Shown piece after piece: positions 1 through 11,913 of a DNA stretch of 64,000 nucleotides (positions are counted from its first letter, which is position 1; each line of letters opens with the position of its first letter). Origin of the DNA: Morella rubra (Eukaryota; Streptophyta; Magnoliopsida; Fagales; Myricaceae); assembly GCA_003952965.2 (NCBI GenBank), contig CM025849.1, positions 20,375,034 to 20,439,033 on the forward strand. Direction: 5' to 3'. Below the pieces are notes generated by a model. That model did not search any database, was not told the DNA's origin, and saw nothing but the letters and a program-made list of their open reading frames with translations. A program made the position numbers and the translations under genes.

Positions 1-49
1 ACATAATTTAATTATTTTAATATATATGTTCATTTTTTGGATACGCAGG

Positions 50-155
50 AAAATCCAGAAAACTGATCAGAGTAATCCTACATTATTGTACAAAAAAATA
101 AATGCTAATAAGAATGGCGTGTGGACATCAGATAGTGCACGGGAAAATTTTGTAA
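50..155 (+). pseudogene. TNPA-like transposase gene fragment, exon upstream of the LINE
   Basis: An exon-like segment follows an acceptor-like ...ATACGCAG and ends at a GTAAGT donor near 151. Its translation includes DQSNPTLLYKKINANKNG and VWTSDSARENF, which line up with the equivalent exon of the CACTA element at about 40740-40830 on the minus strand. The family (Ptta/En/Spm) is a DNA-binding transposon protein. In the frame that opens after the acceptor there is an early stop, so this copy is probably dead. Confidence 0.55.
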
Positions 156-254
156 GTTGTAAAGTTATATTATGCATTCGTAAACTTCAATATATATTAA
201 CTTCTTTATTAACTTCATTTTTTTTTCTAAGCAAGTACAGAAGCTCCAGGATAA

Positions 255-1611
255 CCCTATGGAGGAATCCAGGGGTTATCACTAGAAAGAACAAAATGAG
301 GAAGACCATAGAGTGGGATATTTCCTACAAAATTCTCCACAGTAATCCATTTCGCAAGTTGGTGAGCCACAGAATTAGCCTCACGGTTAAAGTGAACAAA
401 GGACTAAGAAGAGTGTCTCGTGCTAAGGCAATGAATATCTTCAATGAAAGGAAGGATCTGCTACTCAGGGAGAGTATCTTCAGCATTCACAACATCTATG
501 ACCGACTTTGAATCCCCTCAAGAACAACCCAATCACATCTCAGAAAAGATGCCTTCTGGGCAGCAAAAAGTTCTACCTTTGCCTTGCCCACTAGTGAGCC
601 ACTTAGAGGAAAGCTCTTCGTCCAGGTAAAGAGCAAATTTCCTTCATGATCACGACAAACCGCTGCCACCACTACAAAGGATCTTCTAATAGCCACATCA
701 AAGTTGATTTTCCAACACCCCAAAGGAGGGGGACTCCAAACAATACGCAAATCTGCATGAGTCAGGATCTCCTTCCATGCCAAAGAGTGTTCAGCAAACA
801 ATGAATGAATTTTGGAATTCATACTCATCAGGTCCAAAGAGAAACCATGGTGGACTATTTGGTTTCGAGTATACCAAATTGAGTCCATTAAAATAGCCGA
901 AAATAAAATAAAACGGTATTGATCAGTCCGAGGCAGATGAAGCAAAGAAGGAGCTAACAAAATAGCCTTAATCCAGTCACCTATATTTCGAAAAGCAAGA
1001 TCCTGAATTCTGAAAGCCCATGGAGAGGTAAACCAAAGCATACAAGCAATATGCAATTCAAAAAAGATATGCTCCAAAGACTCAGGATGTTGGAGACATA
1101 AAGGCCACGCCAATGCTTCATCAGAATTGCCACCAGAATCAAAAATAGTGCGGCTGATATTAACCTTACATGGGAGAGTGTTCCAAGCCACCTTCCAAAG
1201 GAGTTTAAGCCAGTCTTGAATGGGCACAGCCCATAATTTTTTCCCGAGCTCAGGCTCAAAGTGAACAGAAACAACGTTACTATGGGAAGATTACAAAGGA
1301 TACACATGCTTAATAGAAAACACCTCCTTCGAGTTTACTACTCAAATCAATCGGTCCTCATGGTGCACCCGAGGAACACACTCATGCAAAATTCGATCAG
1401 CATCTTCTTGTACAAAAAGATCTCGAACAAAAGCATAATTCCATAAGTTAGAGTGAGGTAAAAGAAGGGCACTCACAGTGCAATTAACATCCTGAGAGCC
1501 AGTAGTAATCCGAGCTGAGGGAGCGTATGGAATGGGATTAGGAATCCAGGAGTCATCCCACAGGAGAATAGAAGAGCCAGCTCCAATTTGATAACATACA
1601 CCCGCTTTCAA
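255..1611 (-). pseudogene. LINE ORF2 C-terminus: zf-RVT and RNase H
   Basis: Minus-strand segments show a zf-RVT-like region (WKVAWNTLPCKVNISRTIF, SLEHIFFELHIA at 900-1230) preceded by VCYQIGAGSSILLWDDSWIP at 1342-1611. The plant LINE RNase H follows (INFDVAIRRSFVVVAAVCRD, KAKVELFAAQKA, then SVAHQLAKW at about 300-500). The reading frame changes more than once. The coding part ends near 255, close to the A-run at the LINE 3' end. Confidence 0.75.
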
Positions 1612-1785
1612 AATGGAAGCAACCCGAGAAATACCCCTCTAAAACCATGAGACCCCTGATTTAGAGGGGATATCCTAGATAAAGTTAGACTTCATATACT
1701 TTGCCCGAATAATTCGAACCTAAAGCTTACTAGGGTCAGATTGAATAAGCCACGCCAACTTGGTGATTTGGGCTCCATTAACATC

Positions 1786-3177
1786 CTACATCAATTGGAG
1801 ACCCAACCCTCCTTGAGCCTTTGGTCTACACATAGAGGCCCATGATTTAAGATACAAGTGCCGACTACCATCATCCATAAACCCCCACCAAAATCGCATC
1901 ATCATAGAATCAAGCTGATAACAAAGAGATTTTGGCAAAAGATATTGAGCCATGGTGTAAGTAGGAAGAGCAAAGGCGACTGATTTAATGAGGACCAACC
2001 GACCCGCTTGAGACAAAGTCTTCATTTACCAACTCTCTAACCGGTGCTTAACCCTTTCACAAATAACTTTGAATTGAACGTTCTTATTCCGGTGAATGGT
2101 GACCGATAAACCAAAGTGATTTTCAACGTTTTCTTTTCGAGGAAGTTGAAGCAATGCACAAATAGCCTGGGCATCAGTAGAATTAGTGCTTTGGCTGAAA
2201 GTAATTGAAGACTTCCGAGAGTTAAGTCGTTGTCCCAATCAGCTTCCATATAAACTCAAACAATCAAGAATGGCCCAAGCCTCAGAAATATCCGCCCTGC
2301 AAAAAAGAAGGAGATCATTTGCGTATAATAGGTGAGAGATAGCAGGGACACCACGCCCAATGCAAATACCCTGTAAGCTGCCACGAGCTTCCACACGGCT
2401 AATCATACGTGAAAACACCTCAGAGCCAATGATGAACAAAAGAGGCGAGATAGGATCACCTTGTCGGAGCCCTCTACTTGGTTTGAAAAAGTCAAACAGT
2501 GAACCATTAAGCAAAATAGAGTAAGAGACAGTAGAGAGACATTGATTAATCCAGTTCACAAATTGCTCAGGAAACCCAAGGCATAAGAGTGCTTGTAGAA
2601 TAAGGGGCCATTCCATACAGTCATAGGCTTTTTCAATGTCTGCCCAAATTGCCATATATTTTCGATCTTTCTTTTTGCTACGGAGCATATGAAAAACTTT
2701 GTGGATGAGAATAAAATTCTCCTAGATAACACAACCTTGAACAAAAGCCATTTTGAGAGGAGATATGAAACTTGGAAGGAGCGATTTTAGCTGGTTCACC
2801 AAAATTTTGGAGAGAATTTTATAAGCCACATTACAAAGGCTAATCGGCCTGTAGTGGGCTATCTCAGGAGGATGATCAATCTTAGGTATGAGCGTAATTA
2901 GAGAGTGATTAAGCTCAGAAAGCATATGGCCTCGAGTAAAGAAATCTTGTACCATCTCAGTCACATCAAACCCAACAGTATCCCAATATTATTCAAAGAA
3001 AAGCCCAGTCATCCCATCAGGCTCAGGGCTTTTCATAGAACCAATGCCCCACACTACGGCTTTTATCTCCTCCAGATCAAAAATAGAGCAAAGACTCACA
3101 CGCTCGACCTCAGAGATAACAAGGTCTAACAGCCCATCAAGATTACTGGGAATTAAAGGACCAGATGAAGAAAACAT
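1786..3177 (-). pseudogene. LINE ORF2, reverse transcriptase part
   Basis: RVT_1-type motifs in order: MKSPEPDGMTGLFFE, HYRPISLCNVAYKILSKILV, MAIWADIEKAYDCMEW, GLRQGDPISPLLFI and LLYANDLLLF, then the thumb region to about 1786. The catalytic box, normally YADD, reads YAND here, so the first Asp of the pair is lost. In-frame stops also occur, for example near 2722 before the DIEKAYD motif. The enzyme is therefore predicted inactive on two grounds. Confidence 0.8.
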
Positions 3178-3194
3178 CTCCTGAAAATAATCTT

Positions 3195-4365
3195 AGATAT
3201 GAAGCCCAATCTCATTTCTCGAAGAAAGCCAAGCATGATTTCCAGCTTTAATAAACTCAATAGCATTTCTACGACGGCAAATAATCGTAGATAAATGAAA
3301 AAACTTGGTGTTGAGATCTTTCGTTGTGAGCCAAGTTTTACAAGATTTGATGCACCATAAATCCTCTTCTAATTTCTCCTCTTCACGAAAGGCATCAAGC
3401 AACCAACGCTCAGTAGCACAATTTTTCAGTGTACTAGGAAGCTCTTGGAGGGATAAGAGTTTGGTAGACAAAGTTTGCTTCAAATTGTGAATCAACCCGA
3501 ACTGCCGCTTGTTCTAGATTTTCAAGGTACCTTTTACAGCCTTAACTTTTTTACAAACACGAAAAGCAGGCGACCCCGAAAAAGAAGTAGCTTAATTCTT
3601 CGCAATAACACGCCTATAAAAGACTTCCTAAACCCAAATAGCTTTAAAACGAAATGGTTTGGGATATGAAAAGCAATCACCATCAGTATTAATAAGCAAA
3701 GGCGCATGATTAAAAGCAGGCCAAGCTAAATGAGTAATACGACAGCGGGGGAAAAGAGTTTTCCAATCAGCATTGGCAATGGCTCTATCTGATCTCTCCT
3801 TTATGTTAGTATGCCCATCACGATTGTTGCTCCACGTAAAAGTAGTCCCCTAGAATCCCGGGTTAATAAGCCCAAAATCATCCATTAACAATTGAAATGG
3901 ATTATGAGAGATGAAGCAAACAGCCTCCCACCCTGTTTTTCCCAATTAGCCAAAATACAATTGAAATCACCAAGACAAAGCCAAGGACCACTGAAGGCCG
4001 CAGCAATATTATGGAGAGAATGCCAGAAATCTACTTTTTAGTGCTAAGAAGAAGGTCCATATACAACAGTGAGCAACCAAGGAATAGATGAAGGGGCCGA
4101 ATAAACCAACAGATTGATCAGATTCTCATTAATATCAATCACTTCGACATGAAGACCAAGTCTCCAAGCAAAAGCCAAACCCCCTCGTCTACCAATAGGG
4201 GGTGGAAAACAAAGCCCAAACGATTCAAAACAGGTTTAACATCAGTAATTTTAGTCTCCGCAAAACATTAAAAATCCGAGTTATGAGAACGAATGATCCC
4301 CCGGAGAGACTGAACTGTCATTGCTCTACCAAGCCCACGACAGTTCCAGTACACACCTATCATGG
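3195..4365 (-). pseudogene. LINE ORF2, endonuclease part
   Basis: The start of ORF2 is recognisable at about 4365 on the minus strand by IGVYWNCRGLGRAMTVQSL, the characteristic N-terminal motif of the plant LINE APE-like endonuclease. The region down to about 3500 has the length expected for the domain, but the frame is broken several times. At 3195-3495 the linker to the reverse transcriptase is visible (WLTTKDLNTKFFHLSTIICRRRNAI). Confidence 0.65.
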
Positions 4366-4925
4366 CGTTGGGCTGGGCGCAGAAAGATCTACAGCCTCAA
4401 CCCAATTAGATCATCAACTATCTGGGACTCCAACTCTGATTCAGCCAATTGAAGTAAAACCAGCAGCTCAGTTTTCATCTCTGTTAGCACCTTGTGTTTC
4501 TTTACATTTAATTTCTTCCGTTGAGTTTTCAAATCAGCGAGCACCATATCTTCCTCCTCAAGAGCAAGATCATCAATGGTAGTAGTAGGCACAACATTAT
4601 GAATAAAACAGAAAGTGGCAAGGGAACCCATTCTCTTCTCGTGGGGGTCATCGTCCAATCCAGAGCGCAGCTTCTGCTTACCTTTTCCAATGTTACGGTC
4701 CAAGGAAGCTCCCATAACTACATGTCCAACATGAGACATAGGCCTGGATGCTAGGGATAGTGTCGGCCTCACCAGAGGAGAAATAATGGGCGCCACATCA
4801 TCTGGAAATAGCCTACAGCCAGGAGGCCCATGATCGGTAACCAACTGATCCGAATGTTGCAGAAGTCCACCTTCACTAGCTATAGGAGTCGCTGGGCTAG
4901 AAAGGGCCAGCTGGCCTTTGCTTTT

Positions 4926-6257
4926 CTAAAATGAGACCATCGGGCTTAAAGCATGCGACAGGGCCTTCAAGCCCACTTTCTTCTTTGTTGGAATTTCAAG
5001 CTGACTAGACGGAGGGCTAGAGAAAACAAGCACCGGTTCTATATTGGGAGAAGGTGCAGTACCTTTTTCACCTGGTGACTTCGGGGAATGTTGAGAGAGT
5101 TGAATTGGCAGTAACTCGTCCACGAGTACAGAAGGGATCTCAAGCAATAAATTTCTGCGGCTACCCAGCACAGATTTTGACCCTCCAGGAGACTCGGGCA
5201 AACCACCAACGTTAACCTGCTCCCTAGGTGTCAACTTCCTAGAGGAAGAGCCTGCCAAACCAACCACCGAAGCACCCTTGTGGGAGTCATCTTCAACCTG
5301 CCGCCTTGGTTGGTGAAGCATTGAAGTAGAACGAGCCAAAAGAAATGGAGAATCTGAGGAGTTAATAGTCGAACAAGTTCCAAAGTTGGAACCTTGCGGA
5401 CATTTCATAAAGGACGGTGAATAATCATTATCTTGAGCATTGGACTTAGGCCAATGGAGGAAAGCACCCATATCATGGAGGCGAGAAGGAAGGCAACAGA
5501 TAATAATAGCACGTCTTATAGTAGCAGGATCCGCCCGCATTAAAGGACCCACACTCGGAGTCCCCTTAACACTCCCAATTTGTTTGCACTGCTTCTGAGC
5601 ATGACCAATCAGACCACATAAATAGCAAAAATCAGCCAGTTTTTCGTATAAAAATTGGACCCAAAGTGGTGAAAGCAGCTACCGCGGAATGGGGAAGCCA
5701 CCAGCCAGAGGGTGCCGGATAGTAATCTCCACCTTAAGCCGCAAAAAACTTCGATGCCAAACATCTCGATACTCATTTTTATCAATTTCTAAAAGCTTAC
5801 CCAGTTTAAAACCAATGGCTTTGGCAGTGCTCTCATCAAGTTTATTCCAAGGCAACTCGTGAACTTGAATCCACATTGCCACCAAATGAAACTCCATCTC
5901 CGATAAAGCCAAATCAGGGGTCCATGGGAGGAGCACCAGGATATTGCCCCGAATATTCCAGGGAGTATGACCAAGCACAAACTGTCGGTCTTCTGCCTTA
6001 GGAAACTAGAACAGAAAGACATTCGGCTCCATTGCCGCTATAGAAAATTCATCAACCGTTGTCCAAGTAGCCTTCAAAGACGCCTGGACGACACTAGGAG
6101 TGAACGAGCAATTGGCAATAACCTTTCCCACTAACGTGAACTCCAAGAGTGTGCCGTCCAACACCTCCTCTGGGTGGAGGATAGTATGGTAATCATTCCA
6201 ATCAAGTGCACGGATTTTAGAGGTCAAAGCCTCAACATTAGATGATTCTAGATCCAT
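4926..6257 (-). pseudogene. LINE ORF1: DUF4283-like, zinc knuckle
   Basis: Starts MDLESSNVEALTSKIRALDW and continues into a region typical of plant LINE ORF1 (DUF4283-like: LGHTPWNIRGNILVLLPW, MEFHLVAMWIQVHELPWNKL). A CCHC zinc knuckle CYLCGLIGHAQKQC lies at about 5595-5636. A Pro/Ser-rich tail follows. The product would bind the LINE RNA. The frame is interrupted by a stop just after ...NVFLF (about 6006), another after GGFPIPR (about 5679), and further frame changes before the tail, so this ORF1 is not intact. Confidence 0.7.
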
Positions 6258-6484
6258 GATGGGAATGAGAGTAATAGAAGTAATAGAACAGTGAAGGGAA
6301 CAGAGAGTAAGACAAGTAATAGAACAAAGGGAGACAGGAGGCCAAAAGGAAGAAGAGACAAGGTTAAACTAACCCTAAAGAAACTTCACGCGGAAGTACG
6401 GAGAGAAAATAAACTCCAATGTACAGAGAGAAAAAAGATTATGTTTTTTTTTTTATTCCTAGTTCACTTTGTTCTTCTTAACTT

Positions 6485-6900
6485 GTAGGAAAATATGGAA
6501 GCACTACGGTTAGAGCACAAGCTAGAGGGAAGGCCACACATAGAAGTAAAAAATTTCACCAAAGTTTTGGAGATGAAACTGTACGTGCATGGTTTAGATT
6601 GTTCAATAAAGTCAGTTGAATCATCATTGTATGTGTCATCTATAGATCTGGCCCAGAGAATATAGGAGGTTAGATTAAAGATGGAGGAGATGAGGGCTAG
6701 ACAGAAGGATTACGATGAGCTAGCTTTTAGGACAATTCGAAAGCAACAAGAGCATATGGAGGAGCAACAACAGAAACAATAACAAGAACAAGAACAGAGG
6801 CTGCAATGAATGCAAAAAGAAATGTATTAGCGGATGACGGAACAAATAAGACAACTCAAAGCACATTTGTTGCTCCACAAAAATTTGGATAGATTGCCTA
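6485..6900 (+). pseudogene. TNPA-like transposase gene fragment, C-terminal exon
   Basis: The exon begins after ...AACTTGTAG at about 6488 and reads ENMEALRLEHKLEGRPHIEV, then MKLYVHGL and a charged coiled coil rich in Glu, Gln, Lys and Arg. The corresponding exon of the 39165-50162 CACTA element begins EKMVDIQSQS and also ends in a Gln-rich coiled coil. Several in-frame stops sit inside the coiled coil (for example after EEQQQKQ), so it is not a working gene. The position right after the LINE shows that the LINE went into the preceding intron. Confidence 0.55.
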
Positions 6901-7550
6901 TTTCAGACTTGATTTTCATTATGTATTTTATTTATTATTGTGATGATTAAATATTTATAGACAATTGTTAATTCTATATCTTATAGTTAATATAATGTTT
7001 GGAGTATCACGTTTATAATTTATTTTTAAATGCATAAATAAATAAATTTGCAGATATTAATATAAATGAAATATTGTCCAAACACATCTACATGGCCTGT
7101 TTGCACAGCCGTCATTGCTGCAATCCGTGTACACGACAATATGTGAATGTTGTACGCACAACTATTTTCATTCCAGCACCAGTATTTAATAAACGTTCAA
7201 ACATAACTTAACACTATGTGAACGACATCTTCAGTGATAGATTTTTGATTCATCAGAAAACAATTATCCATTCGAACATGCTTTTGTGCACACGAATATT
7301 TAGTGATGAACCACAAATTTGTCACTATAACGTTCACACGCATTGTGCAAATGTATAGAAAGAACTCATGAGGCGTGATGAATTTCAAATTTGTAACACA
7401 AACAAAAAACCATCCCGACGGTTTTGCGTGAGGAAACTCATAATTTGTCACCCGAAATCTTTGGCGACAGGCTTATAATGACAAACAGGGTCCAAAATTT
7501 TTGTTGACAAAATGATAGCTTTTGGTGACCTCCAACCCTTTCAAAACTAT

Positions 7551-8500
7551 GCTATATATATAAAGCAGCCATACTTGTGATATCTTTTCAACGTGGGACT
7601 TAAACTTTTTACCCTCTCACACGTGTATATTACAAGATCTTACCGATTCACAAATTAACTAGAGTTCATGGATTCGGGATAGAAATTATTTCTTAAGCGG
7701 AGGATAAGATGTTGATGACATCGTGCATCCAAACTACGTGCATTTGCAGGTTTCTTCACGGCGCAACCTTAATCGATACACCTGACAAGCTTAGATTAAT
7801 GGTTTGGATCCTGAAAGTCATTCTCATGGAAAGTTGAATAGGAACAGGAATTTGTCGGGGTGATATCATTATCCTGCACGCCTGCACTACGACGAGGTAA
7901 AGGACAACCAGGTCCATCAATACCACCAGGGATTTTTCTATACGTGTGCCAGCCATCACTTCAATTTCTGATCCCTCAGGGAAAACTTCAGGCTTCCGGT
8001 TATATATGACCCATTAAAAAAGGATCACAAATCGGTTATTTGTAAGTTATTTTTATTTAAATAAGTGTCATTGAAAACTTGTGACTTTTTGGGTTTTCTA
8101 AGGGGACTTTTGAGCTTTTTCTGCGTGGCATAAATAAAAAAATAAAGAAAGAAAAAGGTTGCGTTTTGCTATACGGCAGAGATATATTTAGCTGATAGAA
8201 TTCAGTGTTTGAATTCTTTAAAAGTGCTGTTAAAATATATAGTCACTCTTAATTTGATTTTTCGTTTTTGGTTAATAATTTTTGGCTAGGGTAATAAGAT
8301 TTCAAAAAAACTTATACATTAATATAAGAATTTTGCAAGTTTAATTGATTTTAACCATGGGCATGCAATTTAATAATACAAAACAGAAAAACGACAACTT
8401 AAGAGGCATTTTACCCCAAAAAAAACTTAAGAGGCATTGTTCACTTAACTGGCTTTTGGATTTTAGTTTAAGCAGCAACTTTTGGGTAGGGAATTAGCAG
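7551..8500. other. AT-rich intergenic region, nothing recognised
   Basis: No coding similarity, RNA gene or clear repeat end was seen. The interval separates the CACTA remnant from the HKT promoter. Confidence 0.5.
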
Positions 8501-8519
8501 CAGATTAGACGGTATTATC

Positions 8520-8632
8520 TACAGTGAAATTCCACCACTTCAGCGGGAGTCTTAGCACGTACAGCACCTGGCGCTTCTTTATAAGCACCGCCCCACGGTA
8601 AGCATTTCCAGGACAGTCTTCACCCAATAAAG
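8520..8632 (+). promoter_or_regulatory. HKT core promoter and 5' leader
   Basis: A TATA-like TTTATAA lies at about 8578-8584, some 50 bases upstream of the HKT start codon, which would give a very short leader. The block from about 8521 (GTGAAATTCC...) to the ATG is conserved upstream of the truncated second copy at about 14879-14988, including GCACGTACAGCACCTGGCGC. This shows that the duplication carried the promoter. Confidence 0.45.
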
Positions 8633-11600
8633 ATGAAGATCTTTTCTGAATTTGCCAGGAAATTTGAGCATCTCTCTCCCAAATTTGCGTGTCTTGGCAA
8701 GAAATTAGAACATTTCTGTAGCTATTCGTGTAAAAAGCTTTCCTGTTTCAGCCAATCCTGCCAGAGCCTTATTTGGTTGCTTTTCCGTTTCGTCGTCTTC
8801 CATGTCAAACCTGTGTGGGTTCTGCTCACTTACCTCATAGTTGGCTCTCTGGTCGGTTATTGGGCTTTGAAAGTCTCGAAGCCAAGAACCACCTCATTTA
8901 GGCCCAGGGATTTGGATGTGTTCTTCACATCCGTCTCTGCCATCACGGTTTCGAGCATGTCCACCGTCGAAATGGAGGTCTTCTCTAACACCCAACTTGT
9001 CACTATGACCATCTTAATGTTCGTTGGTGGGGAGGTATTCACTTCCATGCTTAGACTTCAATTAGCGAGGTCCAAGTTATCCCAAAACCGACAAAAGATT
9101 GAGAACAGAGTCGGAAGTAATGCTGTTGACGTCAACCACCACACTTCTTCAATCCACAATAACCTTGTCAACCAAATCGAACTTGGTTTAGTTACTAGCC
9201 CACAGCTCGAAAACGAGAAACCAGAAACCGATGTTGTACATGAACTCAACTGCTTGGATAGTGAGAGTCTTAAGTATAACTCCATTATGGCGTTGGGTTA
9301 TGTGGTGTTGGGTTATATTTTAGTAGTACTGGTTGTTGGCTCTGGTTTGGTTTCATTGTACCTGAGCCTTGTTCCAAGTGGAAGCCGGATACTCAAAAAC
9401 AAGGGCCTCGACATACAGACATTCTCTGTGTTCACGACTGTTTCTAGCTTCACAAACTGCGGTTTCATCCCAACAAATGAGAACATGGTCACTTTCAAGG
9501 GGAATCCAGGTCTCTTGCTTCTTCTCATTCCACAGATCCTTATGGGGAACACTTTATATCCTCCCTGTCTTCTATTTGTGATCTGGGTTTTGAAGAAGGC
9601 CACCAAACGAGCGGAATTCGGGTACATACTGGGGAATTATAGAGATCTGGGCTATTATCATTTGCTCTCTGGCCCTCGTGCTGCTCTTCTGGTTGTGACT
9701 GTTTTTGGCTTCCTATTGATACAGTTAGCACTATTTTGTCCTATGGAGTGGAATTCAGGAGTCATGGACGGCCTCGACGCTTATCAGAAAATAGTAAGCT
9801 CTCTGTTCCAAGTTGTGAACTCAAGGCATGCTGGTGAAAATGTCTTTGAGTTCTCTCTCATCTCTCCAGCAATTCTGGTGCTCTTCGTCGTAATTATGTG
9901 AGTTTTCTATTCTCTCTCCCGCTTACTCTATTTTCCTTTGTTTCATACTTCAAATTTCTCTATTTGCTAAGTGAATATTCACCCAAGAGGGGGTGAATGC
10001 ATGTTCACGACCCTCGCTTGAGCAAGGGTTCGTCAATAAGTCAATTCTTCTTGCGGGAGAGCTTCTTGTTCCATGTGTCAGTAAGGAATTACATCCAGGT
10101 ATGGTTGTCACCCGTGATCGATTTGTCCTTCTGATCTCGCCAAGAAAAAAGAAATTAAAAGGCATGAAAATGGTTACGCATATAAGTTCCAACCACCTCA
10201 ACTATCGTTAATCTTTCAGTACACTCCACAAGCTTTGACATAGTTTTACCTGCTAAGCCACTCGTCAGTTGCCACGGTGAGAACTCCACTTCACTTGCCT
10301 TTTCCAAAGAAACTGAATCGTAGATTTTGACTGCTTAGGAAAAGAAAAAATATCTTAGATTTTGAAACAGAAGCCAAAATAATCTCACCCGTTAACAGCA
10401 CGACCAGATTACGATTAGTAATTGTTATTCTAAAAGGATGAGTTGCCACTTTATCAAAGCTGATTAGCATTTGTGCCTTTGACCCCACATTTGGTATTCG
10501 TGCCAAGAATAAAGCGATTTGAGCTGCACTTCTCAATTCTATGTGTCAGTAAGGAATTACATCCAGAAATCGATTTGTCATCTCGCCACATGAAAATGGT
10601 TACGCATATAAGTTCCAACCACCTCAACTATCGTTAATCTTTCAGTACACTCCACAAGCTTTGACATAGTTTTACCTGCTAAGCCACTCGTCAGTTGCCA
10701 CGGTGAGAACTCCACTTCACTTGCCTTTTCCAAAGAAACTGAATCGTAGATTTTGACTGCTTAGGAAAAGAAAAAATATCTTAGATTTTGAAACAGAAGC
10801 CAAAATAATCTCACCCGTTAACAGCACGACCAGATTACGATTAGTAATATGTTATTCTAAAAGGATGAGTTGCCACTTTATCAAAGCTGATTAGCATTTG
10901 TGCCTTTGACCCCACATTTGGTATTCGTGCCAAGAATAAAGCGATTTGCTGCACTTCTCAATCTAGAATGAAATACACTACGCGGGATGAACCATAAAAT
11001 GTGGATCCACAACATGAGTCTTCTTTGCCTTGTTATCTTTGATTATTTTTTTTTCCTTCTGAAAGACCTTAAAGAAAGGGAAACTTGAGTAGATTAAGTT
11101 TTCAAAAATTTCACTTCAACATGCATGATAAATGTTCTCAACACATTCTCATCGTTCATTGGAAGAAGATATCTTCAGCGACTGTACGTCTTCATGATAA
11201 ATGTTCATCATGCATGCTACGAACTAGCTAATCGTACTCAAACGAGCTTTAATGGGCAGCTTCGTTTACTGTTTTATTACAGGTATCTCCCATCGTATAC
11301 TACCTTCATTCCAACGAATGGTCTTGATCAGGTCTCAAAAAATGGGAAAGGAAGCTGCCAAAATCGAAGAACGACTTTCGTGGATCGTCTGATGCTCTCC
11401 CAACTCTCCTATTTGGCCATATTTATCATCCTCATATGTTTTACAGAGAGACAGAAAATGAAGGATGACCCTCTCAACTTCAGTGTGCTGAGCATCGTTC
11501 TAGAAGTGATAAGGTTAGCTTAATTTTCCCTCTTTCTTTTCTCCCTTTCATCTCATATATGTGAGCAAGCTGAAGGAACGACTACAATCTTCGGCAATCG

Positions 11601-11913
11601 ATTTGTTTAACCGTTTAAGAAGTAGTCGTTGGAAACCAAAACCTTAATTAAACTGTATGACCTGCATTAATTTCCGTATAATCATCACTATTGTTCCTCT
11701 GACGATATCTGTAGTGCATACGGGAATGTTGGGTACACAACTGGCTATAGTTGTAAGCTGCAGCTGAAACCAGATAGCTCCTGCAAAGACACCTGGTCCG
11801 GATTTGTTGGGAGATGGAGCAGCAAGGGCAAATTTATCCTCATCATAGTGATGTTATTTGGGAGGATTAAAAAATTCAGCGTTAAAGGGGGTAGAGCCTG
11901 GAAACTTTCTTAA
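8633..11913 (+). CDS. HKT1: HKT1-type sodium transporter (class I), three exons
   Basis: High-affinity K+ transporter (HKT/Trk) family membrane protein. Class I members carry Na+ across the plasma membrane and typically withdraw Na+ from xylem sap. Exons are 8633-9897, 11283-11513 and 11715-11913, all with GT-AG boundaries, giving 564 residues. The three-exon layout with a large first exon is usual for the family. The protein has four membrane-pore-membrane units. The filter residues are Ser108 (in TVSSMST), Gly277 (TNCGF), Gly401 (RHAGEN) and Gly505 (NVGYTTGYSC). This S-G-G-G pattern is that of class I Na+-selective HKTs such as Arabidopsis HKT1;1, to which the whole sequence aligns by eye (for example FFTSVSAITVSSMSTVEMEV). 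The N-terminus is about 40 residues longer than in Arabidopsis. No stop or frame break was seen, so it looks functional. The start chosen is the ATG conserved with the second copy. Confidence 0.93.
10073..10963 (+). repeat. Tandem duplication inside HKT intron 1
   Basis: Two adjacent direct copies, 10073-10540 (about 468 bp) and 10541-10963 (about 423 bp). They are nearly identical from ATGTGTCAGTAAGG to GCACTTCTCAAT. The second copy lacks a stretch near its start (after TACATCCAG). The duplication lies wholly in the 1.4-kb intron 1 and accounts for much of its length. Confidence 0.9.

Larger units (their letters stand above)
220..6440 (-). mobile_element. L1-type LINE (non-LTR retrotransposon), nearly full length
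   Basis: Reading on the minus strand from high to low coordinates, the order is gag-like ORF1 with a zinc knuckle, APE-type endonuclease, reverse transcriptase, zinc-binding zf-RVT region and RNase H. This is the usual order for plant L1 elements. The 3' end carries an A-run (T-run on the plus strand at about 219-229). The 5' end is unclear, between about 6290 and 6440. Several stops and frame changes are visible. No convincing target-site duplication could be fixed because both flanks are T-rich. Confidence 0.85.
1..7550 (+). mobile_element. CACTA (En/Spm) transposon remnant split by a LINE
   Basis: Coding pieces on the plus strand at 50-155 and 6485-6900 resemble the TNPA-like (plant transposase Ptta/En/Spm) gene that the CACTA element at 39165-50162 carries on its minus strand. 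The first has an SNPTLLYKK...WTSDSAREN segment, matching SGTPTAADLYSKTHHKK...WVSDVAREN there. The second begins just after a tail ending in TTGTAG and runs into a Gln/Glu-rich coiled coil. The LINE lies in the intron between them. At 7200-7330 there are ATTCGAAC-like motifs recalling CACTA subterminal repeats. No CACTA terminus was found, so the limits are approximate. Confidence 0.6.
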
